The notes under the pieces: generated by a model
Databases searched by the model: none
The model's input: only the letters and a program-made list of their open reading frames with translations
What the model was told of the DNA's origin: nothing
Position numbers and translations under genes: made by a program
Shown: piece after piece, positions 10,501-17,610 of the stretch
How the letters are laid out: each line of letters opens with the position of its first letter
How positions within the stretch are numbered: position 1 is the stretch's first letter
DNA from: a virus
DNA: 44,176 bases
Strand: one strand, 5' to 3'
Virus record (IMG/VR): IMGVR_UViG_3300025101_000049
Coordinates: 1-44,176 of that record

Positions 10501-11214
10501 GGCGTTTTCACCGCGGCAGAGTTGGACCGCTTAAAATATCTTCTTGACCGTGGACAAAAACTTGAAGTCGCTTCGCGCAAAGGCGGTCAAGTTGCTGAAG
10601 ACATGGTTGACGAAATGGGCGGCTTGGCGGACCTTTTAGTTCGGCTTGCGGGTGCCCGGTTTGGAACTGAAGTGGCGAGCTTGGCAGGCATGCGGTCACA
10701 AGGTCTTATCGAAGCAGGAGCCGGTGTTCGGTTCGCTAGAGGATTGATGGGCCGGAACACAGAAGGTTTGCAACTAACTCTTCTAGAGCGAGCCGTCCTA
10801 GACCCTGCGTTTTTAGTTCAAGTCTTGAAAAAGGGCGATACGCCAAAAGCGCAGCTTCAAAATATGAAGTTTTTGAACGCATATCTTATCGGTGCGGGAC
10901 TAAGCTTGGGTGATGAGGATGACGTGTCGCCGGGCCCAGACGTGGATATCGACACTCCGGTGGACCAACGCCCACCGGGCTTAGATATCTATAAACTGCC
11001 CTCTGCGAATCCGTCGTTTAATGAGAGGCTAGACCAGATTTTAAATCAATCAAGCATGGCACCGGTTCCTCCATCGGTGTCTGCGCCTGCGCCGCAGACG
11101 GCGTCTGCCTCGCCCGCCTCGCTGGCGCAGGCAACCCCTCAACCTGACACCCGCCGACGTATGGCAGCAGCCTTCCCCGGCGACGGAATCATGGGACTAT
11201 TAGGAACGGCATAA
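7516..11214 (+). CDS. giant internal virion/ejection-type protein (1232 aa)
   Basis: The largest gene in the window: 1232 residues. Near residues 85-180 it has Gly/Ala-rich hydrophobic stretches (TAGIIGGAKLGARVP, GGMAVGGFLGSQAGEGAVS, GSGSTAGALVSD) that could insert in membranes. The rest is mainly charged helices with coiled-coil character (residues about 330-900), ending in a Pro/Ala/Ser linker (APAPQTASASPASLAQATP) and a short basic tail. Such proteins form the channel or scaffold for DNA entry in podoviruses; this is inference from size, order and composition. No transglycosylase or RNA polymerase motif was seen. The stop overlaps the lysozyme start (TAATG). Confidence 0.5.
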   Translation: MVDQTTNQPDYTPRGPLRKVDSPLSLNFDELYDAGYSNYEIAKAVGVEFGKDLDGFVKQGGDINEFLYTYTDIAEPGSIGAFTDRLFRSLTKSTPTTAGIIGGAKLGARVPYAQPLPTLGGMAVGGFLGSQAGEGAVSVGEDMGLFETRPPFRGDRFAAIMGDVTGESLPFLFGTPYMMMGSGSTAGALVSDRLNRLPGFFRLPGKGYTAVEDILRGAAQTARGEKGATAKKLFYGVETTAVGTSAVGGAIGESAFGDFGQFAGEVAGGMLEPRVLFARQIPRLMSKITPRLGTDARESALGEKIRAFMEKYGEDPEAVIRELELAAKTDPMRLQGFMDELAVELDLPPLTPDQITGSPVLSLLRRTVAKRGKDQTVNVEAAARAERGFDFIEQVIQALREAGDQNSVKAAAQIQADAVEQVILLGLQDANAGALSAAAALGKNEDFDIISLNLKRNFDQIVANANAQETKLWNEIPTDTEVGFENTLEALPMIKEEFFLETEDFPSNIAGQISLFRSRLGLDAGEPAQVVDKAVSSAQKAVDNLPSPVRKDYEDVLQIVLDPEQGRLFRQGPEVSPEDSVDPDFLLQRPVRVLDAIRARRKKLGNAITPGENARLKNAERAANAELKLIKATQNQPLAPTPDDPEPLFVKDLVKLRSRALEAARIAMKDGRNQEAKALGQLANAILADLDAVAEGNTAYDTARAFSRGKNDALRRAFLGDIMQRDKNGADIYEPTLLHLSLFEGGADPTAMRFREILDSSEFVQKELDRLDVDPTLRIPLDDVEFGPVNQDSLRTALAKAVQYTAAQVLDPQTGRIVPAKAAAFLKDNEMLLRNFPQIKAMLDDGRAFEDSVKLYDKQKDEFDKIVKSNAVLAKIMRDENPSTAIASALGSTLPVTSLETVIRTVKKATTGASRADLEAKGFNPDAAMDGLRSVMLEWMWTKGGGSANRFSPSAALKLMFEPLQKGRGDPRDPVRVTRQKQAQRLSVADVLKDEGVFTAAELDRLKYLLDRGQKLEVASRKGGQVAEDMVDEMGGLADLLVRLAGARFGTEVASLAGMRSQGLIEAGAGVRFARGLMGRNTEGLQLTLLERAVLDPAFLVQVLKKGDTPKAQLQNMKFLNAYLIGAGLSLGDEDDVSPGPDVDIDTPVDQRPPGLDIYKLPSANPSFNERLDQILNQSSMAPVPPSVSAPAPQTASASPASLAQATPQPDTRRRMAAAFPGDGIMGLLGTA

Positions 11215-11732
11215 TGGAATCAAACTTTTTCAAAAGCCTTGAGATGGTGTTGAAGCATGAGGGTGGTTTTGTCGATCACCCTGAAGATCCCGGTGGTGCC
11301 ACCAACAAAGGCATCACGCACCGTACCTATTCAGAGTTTCTTGGTCGCCCCTTGGAAGACGTGGACGAATTGAAAAACATTCCAGACGACCACGTGGAAC
11401 TTATCTACAAGCAGGGATACTGGGACAAGGTAAAAGGCGACGAACTGCCCGGCGGTGTGGATTTCACTACCTTCGATTGGGCCGTCAACTCCGGGCCCGG
11501 ACGGGCAGCTAAGTATCTGCAAAGCATTGTTGAAGCAACACCTGACGGGGCCATCGGACCACGGACCTTGGAACAAGTCGCTCAGTTTGAGCCTGAGTAC
11601 ATCATCAAGGCAATGGCAGAGGATAGGGAAGGGTACTATCGCTCTTTAAAAACTTTTGATACCTTTGGTAAAGGCTGGCTACGGCGGAACAGTGAGACTC
11701 TAGAAGCCTCGCTTGAAATGAGGAACGTGTAA
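11214..11732 (+). CDS. GH108-type N-acetylmuramidase (lysozyme)
   Basis: 172 residues. The N-terminal motif EGGFVDHPEDPGGATNKGIT starts at Glu16, the likely catalytic acid of the glycosyl hydrolase 108 family. Residues about 85-120 (DWAVNSGPGRAAKYLQ, then DGAIGPRTLEQV) match the peptidoglycan-binding C-terminal half of this family. No signal peptide is visible, so it either needs the holin at 38.4 kb to reach the wall or travels in the virion. It is embedded among virion genes (ATG overlaps the upstream stop; its stop overlaps the next ATG), about 17 kb from the holin in one direction, which hints at a virion-borne role in cell entry as well as or instead of lysis. Confidence 0.85.
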   Translation: MESNFFKSLEMVLKHEGGFVDHPEDPGGATNKGITHRTYSEFLGRPLEDVDELKNIPDDHVELIYKQGYWDKVKGDELPGGVDFTTFDWAVNSGPGRAAKYLQSIVEATPDGAIGPRTLEQVAQFEPEYIIKAMAEDREGYYRSLKTFDTFGKGWLRRNSETLEASLEMRNV

Positions 11733-12994
11733 TGGCAAACCCAAACGAAGACCGCGCAAGAGATATAGCCGCTCGTGGCGGTCAAGAAGAGTATGAGTTT
11801 GACAAATTCAAAGCCATGACGGGTCGGTCTGACACCAACCCGTATGGCGATGCCGGTATGTTTGGGAGCCGCGCTGACTATTCCCGAACAATGAGCCCGC
11901 GACAGATCGATCAAATCAACCGGATGGCCTTTGAGCAGGCGCGAGGTTTAACTAGCGGCGAAGGTTATCAGGGTAGTGGAATGGATTCTCCACAGCCCGG
12001 CTACGCTCCAGCGTTGAAAATTGGCGAGAATATACCCGGCGGCACGGTGCAACGCGCTACGCCAAGGGGCACCGGTCTTGGGTCGTTTTTTAAAGACGGC
12101 GGTTTTTTAGGCGCGTTTTTATCTAACATCGGCGGAAAAGCACCTCGTAAGTTCGTTCCACTTGGAAGTGACGGCGATGCTTTGGACGCGGTTAACTATG
12201 ACAGTGTTCCAAATCCAGCAGCAGTACGCGCTGCACAGCCAGCACCGCGACCTTACAATGCGGCAGAGATGCTGCAAAACAACATGCCTATAGCAAACCC
12301 CATAAGAGAACGCGGCGTCTTTGACGTATCTCCAATGGAAGAAATCGCTAACCCCGGTGGTCAGGTGCCTGAAGTTGCTGCAGGACCACAGGTGGACATG
12401 TTTGGTGACGCTATGATGGTAAACCAAACAACTGAAAGCCCTATGAACGTGTCAGATTTGTTGGACTTGCGGGACCGCGCTCAACGGACAACGGCGGCGG
12501 TGGACAATGCCATTGCTAACGTGGGGCAGGCACTCGACAGGGATTATTCCCCTAGCCCTGCGGACGTAACTAGAGAAAATGTGATGGACGCGATTTTGGC
12601 GGATCAAGTCAGAGACAGAAATCTCCGAACCGTTGAAAATCTTGTTGGTAGGGCTGCTGCGGACAGCCAAATGAGACAAGCTGCTGCTCCCTCAGTCGTG
12701 GACGACGTCGTAGATTATGACACAATGCCGTATTTTGAATCCTCTCGTTCTCCGTTTGCTGATCCAATTGCAGCGGCTGCTCGGTCTAATCCCAATGCAA
12801 CGGAGTATCGAACTGCTCCCGCAACCCCGACCTTTCCGTCTGGAATATATGAAACGAATTTTGGGATTATGAGCGCGGAAGATATTGCTAACATGACCCC
12901 AATGGAGAGAAGCCAACTCAGTTTCATTGACGACGTACAAGTTGTGGCTGATGAGATTCTGGCCGGGCGGCGTGGTTTGCCAACAATTCGTTAG
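11732..12994 (+). CDS. virion-associated protein of unknown function
   Basis: 420 residues, last gene of the rightward virion block. Mostly polar, disordered-looking sequence rich in Asn, Pro, Asp and Ala, with a helical segment around MNVSDLLDLRDRAQRTTAAVDNAIANVG. No recognised domain. It overlaps the lysozyme stop by one base. Its last 71 bases are also covered on the other strand by a small zinc-ribbon ORF. Probably a structural protein by position. Confidence 0.45.
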   Translation: MANPNEDRARDIAARGGQEEYEFDKFKAMTGRSDTNPYGDAGMFGSRADYSRTMSPRQIDQINRMAFEQARGLTSGEGYQGSGMDSPQPGYAPALKIGENIPGGTVQRATPRGTGLGSFFKDGGFLGAFLSNIGGKAPRKFVPLGSDGDALDAVNYDSVPNPAAVRAAQPAPRPYNAAEMLQNNMPIANPIRERGVFDVSPMEEIANPGGQVPEVAAGPQVDMFGDAMMVNQTTESPMNVSDLLDLRDRAQRTTAAVDNAIANVGQALDRDYSPSPADVTRENVMDAILADQVRDRNLRTVENLVGRAAADSQMRQAAAPSVVDDVVDYDTMPYFESSRSPFADPIAAAARSNPNATEYRTAPATPTFPSGIYETNFGIMSAEDIANMTPMERSQLSFIDDVQVVADEILAGRRGLPTIR

Positions 12995-13118
12995 AAGTAA
13001 TAATTTTACAGACCCGGCAACGGGTCTGTTCTACTTCACGCGCAGTTTCACAGTTTGGGCACAGCCCGTCAGCTTCACGCCGGGACATAGTGCCGTCGCC
13101 TACGACTATTGGAACCAT
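12924..13118 (-). CDS. zinc-ribbon microprotein after the SNF2 helicase
   Basis: 64 residues from the ATG overlapping the helicase stop by 13 bases; an internal ATG gives 54 residues (MSRREADG...). It contains CPNC-x9-CRVC, a C-x2-C-x9-C-x2-C pattern expected to bind one zinc ion, then a polar tail. Such single zinc-ribbon proteins often bind nucleic acid or act as adaptors for helicases, but nothing here fixes the role. The 3' part runs antisense over the end of the convergent virion gene. The metal-binding pattern argues that the ORF is real; the antisense overlap argues for caution. Confidence 0.5.
   Translation of the reverse strand: MVPIVVGDGTMSRREADGLCPNCETAREVEQTRCRVCKIITSNELLANHAARPESHQPQLVRRQ
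13008..13029 (+). terminator. hairpin between convergent transcription units
   Basis: ACAGACCCG (13008-13016), GCAA tetraloop, CGGGTCTGT (13021-13029): a perfect 9-bp stem with a GNRA loop, 14 bases after the virion operon stop. It is followed by TCTACTT, only moderately T-rich. On the other strand the same bases lie inside the small zinc-ribbon ORF (they encode part of its second CxxC). It could terminate the rightward virion transcript. Confidence 0.45.
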
Positions 13119-14563
13119 TCTCTCAACTCCTCACCTAAAACCGTACTTGCAATGTTTTGCTTGTTCTGCAGCGCGGTCAATATCTTTTCGTCGATTGTCC
13201 GCGGCGACACCAGATCGATGTAGGTAACGTTATTACGCTGCCCAATGCGGTGCGCCCGGTCTTCAGACTGCACCCGAATCTCCAGATCGTAGTTGTTTGA
13301 GTAATAAATGACCGTGCTAGCCTCTGTCAGCGTGATCCCCATGCCGCCGGTGCGGCTGTTGCCCACAAAGAAACGCATAGGAGAGTCTGGGTTTTGAAAC
13401 TCTTCTACAATGCGCTGACGCTCATCTTGAGCGGTAGCGCCGTAGAACGCACCAAAGCTGTCGGGGCCATACTCTTTCGATAAAACTTCACAAATCTTTT
13501 CTATGTCGTGAACATATGTGGCCCATATGATGGCTTTGCCGTCTATTTCTTCACAAACGTTCAACAACTCCTGCACACGGTTCGACGAAAGTTCACGTGT
13601 GCGCTCATCGTCGTCACGCACGAAGCCGCAACAGATTTGCTGCAGGCGCATAATCTGCGTCAGAACGTTGTTGGTAGACACCAGAGAGCCATCTTGTAGC
13701 TGCGCCAAGGCCAGTTTGCTCATCTGACGGTACAGGTTCTTTTGTTCGCTGGTCAGTTCCACCTCCCGGCGGATGTAAACCTTCTCTGGTAGATCAAGGC
13801 ATTCTTTCTTCAGCACCCGCGAGCTAAAATCGTCAAGCTTCAAATTAAGCTCGTCCAGACGCTGGAAGCCCACGATCTGTTGAAAGGACCGGTGACCCAT
13901 GGAACGCCGCTGTACGACGGCGTAGCGGCCTTGGAAGGCATAATAATTAGGGTAGCCCAAGTAGTTGTCGCCCAGAAACAGGCATTGCGAGAACAAATCC
14001 ATCGGCGATTTTGTCACCGGCGAGCCAGTCAGCAGGCGCTTGTAAGTGAAAAACTTACCCGCCGCGACGATAGCCTTGGTTCGATTGGCCTTACGGTTTT
14101 TGATGGCTGTCGATTCATCCACCACCATCATGCCCTTCTCGCCAAACTTCTTGGCAAACCACGCCGCTGTCTCCGCACCCTTGGGCGTAGAGAACGCCTC
14201 GACGTTCATTACAAATATCTTCAGCTTGTCTGAATTGATGAACGCCTGAAATTCATCCCGGTACTTTTGCGTGATGTTCGGTTGCCATGCACAGACAGAA
14301 TGCTCAATCCTATCAGGCAGATGCGTCGGTATTTCTTTTCGTACCCAGTTATGGAAAACACCTTTCGGAGCGACGATCAGCACCGTATTTATCTCGCCAA
14401 CCTCGTGCAAAAGTCCGATAGTATCGACGATGATTTTCGACTTGCCTGTACCCATCTCCATAAATAAGGCATAACATTCCTTGTGCCACGAATCACGGAA
14501 CACGGACCTTTGATGGTCGTAAGGTTCTGTTTTGTAAACATAATCATCGAACTTGCGGCGCAT
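13106..14563 (-). CDS. SNF2/DEAD-like superfamily 2 helicase
   Basis: 485 residues. Opening YDHQRS motif, Walker A MGTGKS (residues 37-42), motif II VVDEST (147-152), motif III TGSPV, and in the C-terminal lobe RTGGMGITLTEAS and the arginine-finger motif AHRIGQ (motif VI). This is the ATPase core of SNF2-type double-stranded DNA translocases, without accessory chromatin domains, as in many phages. It probably remodels replication or recombination intermediates. It is the only large leftward gene between the virion and replication blocks. A good ribosome site (AAGGAG) precedes its ATG, and it has its own promoter facing the replication promoter. Confidence 0.85.
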   Translation of the reverse strand: MRRKFDDYVYKTEPYDHQRSVFRDSWHKECYALFMEMGTGKSKIIVDTIGLLHEVGEINTVLIVAPKGVFHNWVRKEIPTHLPDRIEHSVCAWQPNITQKYRDEFQAFINSDKLKIFVMNVEAFSTPKGAETAAWFAKKFGEKGMMVVDESTAIKNRKANRTKAIVAAGKFFTYKRLLTGSPVTKSPMDLFSQCLFLGDNYLGYPNYYAFQGRYAVVQRRSMGHRSFQQIVGFQRLDELNLKLDDFSSRVLKKECLDLPEKVYIRREVELTSEQKNLYRQMSKLALAQLQDGSLVSTNNVLTQIMRLQQICCGFVRDDDERTRELSSNRVQELLNVCEEIDGKAIIWATYVHDIEKICEVLSKEYGPDSFGAFYGATAQDERQRIVEEFQNPDSPMRFFVGNSRTGGMGITLTEASTVIYYSNNYDLEIRVQSEDRAHRIGQRNNVTYIDLVSPRTIDEKILTALQNKQNIASTVLGEELREWFQ

Positions 14564-14574
14564 ATCTTTTCTCC

Positions 14575-14603
14575 TTGACTGTGAGAATATATATCATTAT
14601 ATA
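14575..14603 (+). promoter_or_regulatory. rightward sigma70 promoter for the replication block
   Basis: TTGACT (14575-14580), 17-base spacer, TATATA (14598-14603), about 48 bases before the ATG at 14652. The spacer begins GTGAGAATATATATCAT, resembling the GTGAGAACACTCTCAT in the promoter at 23427, so both may be bound by the same regulator. Confidence 0.6.
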
Positions 14604-14614
14604 GGATGTCTCAA
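14586..14614 (-). promoter_or_regulatory. leftward sigma70 promoter for the SNF2 helicase
   Basis: Reading the minus strand: TTGAGA (14614-14609), 17-base spacer, TATATT (14591-14586), ending 23 bases before the helicase ATG. It lies on top of the rightward promoter at 14575-14603, so the two cannot be occupied together. Confidence 0.6.
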
Positions 14615-14651
14615 GTGCTTAAACGGCACTCAACGACGAAAGGAGTCAAGA

Positions 14652-15230
14652 ATGAGTGATCTTTCATCACTTATGGAAGCGGACACCCAGTCCAAACAGG
14701 CTTCCCCTCTCGGTCAATTTGACGACGGCAATCTCAAAGGGGTTGCTAAATTGGCTGCAGATATCGCCAACCGCGAAACAGAACTGGCTGATCTTGAAGA
14801 GAAGGTCAAGGCGAAGAAGAAAGAGCTTCTGCGTCTGACTGACGAAGAGTTGCCAAACATGTTGGCGGAAATGGGCGTGTCATCTTTCAAGCTATCCGAT
14901 GGTTCGCAGGTCGAAATCAAAAAGACCTACGGGGCAAGTATCCCGGTGGCAAGTAGGGAAGAGGCATTCTCATGGTTAAGGCAGAACGGTCATGGAGACA
15001 TGGTCAAGAACATCGTATCGGTAGACTTCAAAATGGGGGAAGACTCCATGGCAGCGGAGTTCGCCGAAATGGCAAAGTCAAAGGGTCTGCACCCGGATCA
15101 AAAAGAGTCCGTTCACCCGTCAACATTACGTTCATTCGTAAAGGACGAGGTCGAAGCTGGGCGTCCACTGCCGATGGAAATGTTCGGCGCGTGGGTGGGT
15201 CAACGTGCTGTTATCAAAGGAGCGAAGTAA
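14652..15230 (+). CDS. coiled-coil protein, first gene of the replication operon
   Basis: 192 residues from MSDLSSLMEAD. This ATG is chosen over an in-frame one 99 bases upstream because it has a ribosome site (AAGGAG, 14639-14644) and lies after the promoter. Residues about 35-70 form a charged coiled coil (IANRETELADLEEKVKAKKKELLRL); the rest is a mixed alpha/beta domain of unknown type. Its stop overlaps the start of the SSB-like gene (TAATG). Co-expression suggests a replication or recombination accessory role; I do not recognise the family. Confidence 0.65.
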   Translation: MSDLSSLMEADTQSKQASPLGQFDDGNLKGVAKLAADIANRETELADLEEKVKAKKKELLRLTDEELPNMLAEMGVSSFKLSDGSQVEIKKTYGASIPVASREEAFSWLRQNGHGDMVKNIVSVDFKMGEDSMAAEFAEMAKSKGLHPDQKESVHPSTLRSFVKDEVEAGRPLPMEMFGAWVGQRAVIKGAK

Positions 15231-16015
15231 TGGCGGGAAAAAATGTTGTTGAAAAGAAGGATACCGCGGTTGCTGAGTTCGACGCTTCTATCTTTGAAGC
15301 TGATGCTCACGGCGGTCTGGGGCAGGTCGATCAAGAGGATATGGCGCTGCCATTCCTGAAGATCGTATCTGGTCTTGATCCTATCCTTGATGAGCGCGAC
15401 GACGTTCGCAAAGGTGATATCGTCAATACCGTGACCGGTGAGGTCTTTAAAGGTAAGGACGGTATTCGGGTCATTCCGTGCGCCTACCAGCGTAAATATA
15501 TCCAGTGGAGCCCGCGTGGTTCTGGCTCTGGAGCGCCGGTGGCAATCTATGACCCAAGTGACGATAGGCCCGAAACAGAGCGTGATCCCAACGATAATAA
15601 GGAATATCTGAAGGACGGCTCTGGGGACTACATCGAACAGACCTCACAGTGGTATGTGAAGGTTCTGTCCGAAAATGGCGCTACGAATGCCTTGATTGCA
15701 ATGAAATCTACGCAGCTTAAAAAGTCGCGTAAATGGATGAGCATGATACTCTCTCGTGAGATGCAGGGCAAAAACGGCAGCTTTGTGCCGCCGATGTATA
15801 GCCATATTTACTTGCTGAAGACTATTCAGGAAGAAAATAGCAAGGGTAGTTGGCATGGTTGGGAGATGAGCCTAGAAGGGCCCATCAGTTCTCGCGGGCA
15901 GTATGACTCCGCGAAAACCTTTAACCAGTCAATTGAAAAGGGCGAGGTTAAAGTCAAGCACACCCAAGAGGGTGCTGAAACCGGCGATAAGACCGGGGAC
16001 GATATCCCGTTCTAA
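15230..16015 (+). CDS. putative single-stranded DNA-binding protein with DDIPF tip
   Basis: 261 residues from MAGKNVVEKK; the ATG overlaps the preceding stop. The protein ends GDKTGDDIPF, almost identical to the C-terminal tip of bacterial SSB (DDDIPF), which docks partner proteins such as helicases, primase and polymerase subunits. The middle contains beta-rich segments (IRVIPCAYQRKYIQWSPR, then a Trp/Tyr-rich WYVKVL region) that could form an OB-type fold. Position directly before the primase and helicase supports an ssDNA-coating role. The tip is visible; the fold assignment is inference, as I cannot align it. Confidence 0.6.
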   Translation: MAGKNVVEKKDTAVAEFDASIFEADAHGGLGQVDQEDMALPFLKIVSGLDPILDERDDVRKGDIVNTVTGEVFKGKDGIRVIPCAYQRKYIQWSPRGSGSGAPVAIYDPSDDRPETERDPNDNKEYLKDGSGDYIEQTSQWYVKVLSENGATNALIAMKSTQLKKSRKWMSMILSREMQGKNGSFVPPMYSHIYLLKTIQEENSKGSWHGWEMSLEGPISSRGQYDSAKTFNQSIEKGEVKVKHTQEGAETGDKTGDDIPF

Positions 16016-16020
16016 GCTTT

Positions 16021-16051
16021 CGGGGTGGCAGAGGCACGGTCTGTCACCCCG
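16021..16051 (+). promoter_or_regulatory. hairpin between the SSB-like and primase genes
   Basis: The arms 16021-16031 and 16041-16051 form an 11-bp stem with one G-U pair around a 9-base loop. There is no T-run after it. It sits 5 bases after the SSB-like stop and 17 bases before the primase ATG, so it may stabilise the upstream message or set the ratio of the two proteins. Confidence 0.4.
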
Positions 16052-16068
16052 ATCCCTTTGGAGCTATT

Positions 16069-17610
16069 ATGTCTGCAGAACAATTTTCACAGATTTTTGT
16101 CGGGTTGGAAGCTGCCTACGGCACCTATGAAATTCAGCGCGAACAAAACAACGGCAAGCAAGCCGGTAAAGCCAGCGTGATCAAAAGCCCGCGGACCATG
16201 GATTTATGGGAAGGGCATTTAGACGGCACAGGCATTGCGATTGGCATCATTCCGATTAATGAAGATAACATGTGTAAGTGGGGCTGCATCGACATCGATC
16301 AGTATGCAGGCTTCAATCACGTTGAATTAATAAACAAGATACGCGAGCGGGAACTGCCGCTTGTTGTGGCGCGGTCAAAATCCGGCGGCGCACACGTGTT
16401 CCTGTTCACGTCAGACTGGATTGACGCGAAGCTGATGCAGGACACGCTGTCCACCATCTCCGCCGGTCTTGGTTATGCAGGATGCGAGATATTCCCCAAG
16501 CAGATACGCCTGCACCTTGAGCGTGGCGATGTTGGCAACTTTCTGAACCTGCCGTATTACAATGCGGAAGAGGGGCTGCGCTACGCTTTCAAGGATGACG
16601 GCTCTGCCGCAACGCTTGAAGAGTTTATCGAATTACATCAGAGGTTCGTGCAGACGGCGGAGCAGGTCACTGGGCTTTCCGTAGAAAGCAATGACGTTTC
16701 ACCAATAATGGAAGGCCCCCCCTGTCTGCAGCACCTTTGTACACAAGGTTTCCCCGAAGGCACAAGAAATAATGGGCTGTTTAACATAGGTGTGTACCTG
16801 AGAAAGTTTTCTCCCGACTCGTGGGAAGACGAACTAATGCGGTACAACATGGAACATTTCCAGCCGCCGTTGCCGCTGGCTGAAGTAAATATTATCGCTA
16901 GGCAGCTTCAGAGGCGCGACTACGCCTACAAGTGTAACGATGCCCCCATCAATGATCATTGTGACCGTGAGCGGTGCCTGACGCGCCGTTACGGGGTGGG
17001 TAACGTAGGCACTGCAGCTACAGTGGCAAACCTTCGCAAGTACAACTCCAAGCCGCCGATATGGTTTATGGATGTCAACGGCGAGCCTTTAGAGCTAGAC
17101 ACCGACGCGCTGCAGAATCAGTCCAGCTTCCAGCGGTCTTGTATCGAACAGCTTAACGTCATGCCGCCGACAGTCAGCAAGCCTGTTTGGGAGAACCGCG
17201 TGGCGGCGCTGCTTCGGGACATGACAGAGACAGAGGGCGGCGTCATTGAAGCCAGTACCGACGCATCTATTGACGGCGCATTTTACGAGTATCTTGAAGA
17301 TTTCTGCCGCAACATGCAGACCGCCGCCGACAAGGAAGAGATACTGCTTCGCCGCCCATGGACAGACGAGGACAACAGCCTGACGTTCTTCCGGCTCAAG
17401 GATTTTGAAAACTATCTGAAGAGGCAGCGGTTCTTTGAGTTTAAAACGCACCGCATTGCCCAACGCCTACGGGACATCAACGGTGAGTCTACGGTGCTTC
17501 GCATCAAGGGTCGCGTCGTGCGCGTGTGGCAAATCCCTTCATTTGAAGAAGGCATATCCGACATCAGCCCGCCGGACTACGGCGTCAATGAAAAGGATAT
17601 CCCCTTCTGA
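16069..17610 (+). CDS. archaeo-eukaryotic-type (AEP) primase
   Basis: 513 residues. AEP motif I is CIDIDQY with Asp75 and Asp77; motif II is SKSGGAHVFLF with His109; the EIFPKQ segment (140-145) fits motif III. The set matches phage and TOTE-type AEP primases. A second domain (about 215-310) has conserved-looking cysteines C219, C289, C298 and C303 with GTRNNGLFN and a closing RRYGVG, suggesting a metal-binding PriCT-like module. The C-terminus, NEKDIPF, again mimics the SSB tip. It would make primers for the polymerase at 19560. The stop overlaps the helicase start (TGATG). Confidence 0.8.
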   Translation: MSAEQFSQIFVGLEAAYGTYEIQREQNNGKQAGKASVIKSPRTMDLWEGHLDGTGIAIGIIPINEDNMCKWGCIDIDQYAGFNHVELINKIRERELPLVVARSKSGGAHVFLFTSDWIDAKLMQDTLSTISAGLGYAGCEIFPKQIRLHLERGDVGNFLNLPYYNAEEGLRYAFKDDGSAATLEEFIELHQRFVQTAEQVTGLSVESNDVSPIMEGPPCLQHLCTQGFPEGTRNNGLFNIGVYLRKFSPDSWEDELMRYNMEHFQPPLPLAEVNIIARQLQRRDYAYKCNDAPINDHCDRERCLTRRYGVGNVGTAATVANLRKYNSKPPIWFMDVNGEPLELDTDALQNQSSFQRSCIEQLNVMPPTVSKPVWENRVAALLRDMTETEGGVIEASTDASIDGAFYEYLEDFCRNMQTAADKEEILLRRPWTDEDNSLTFFRLKDFENYLKRQRFFEFKTHRIAQRLRDINGESTVLRIKGRVVRVWQIPSFEEGISDISPPDYGVNEKDIPF

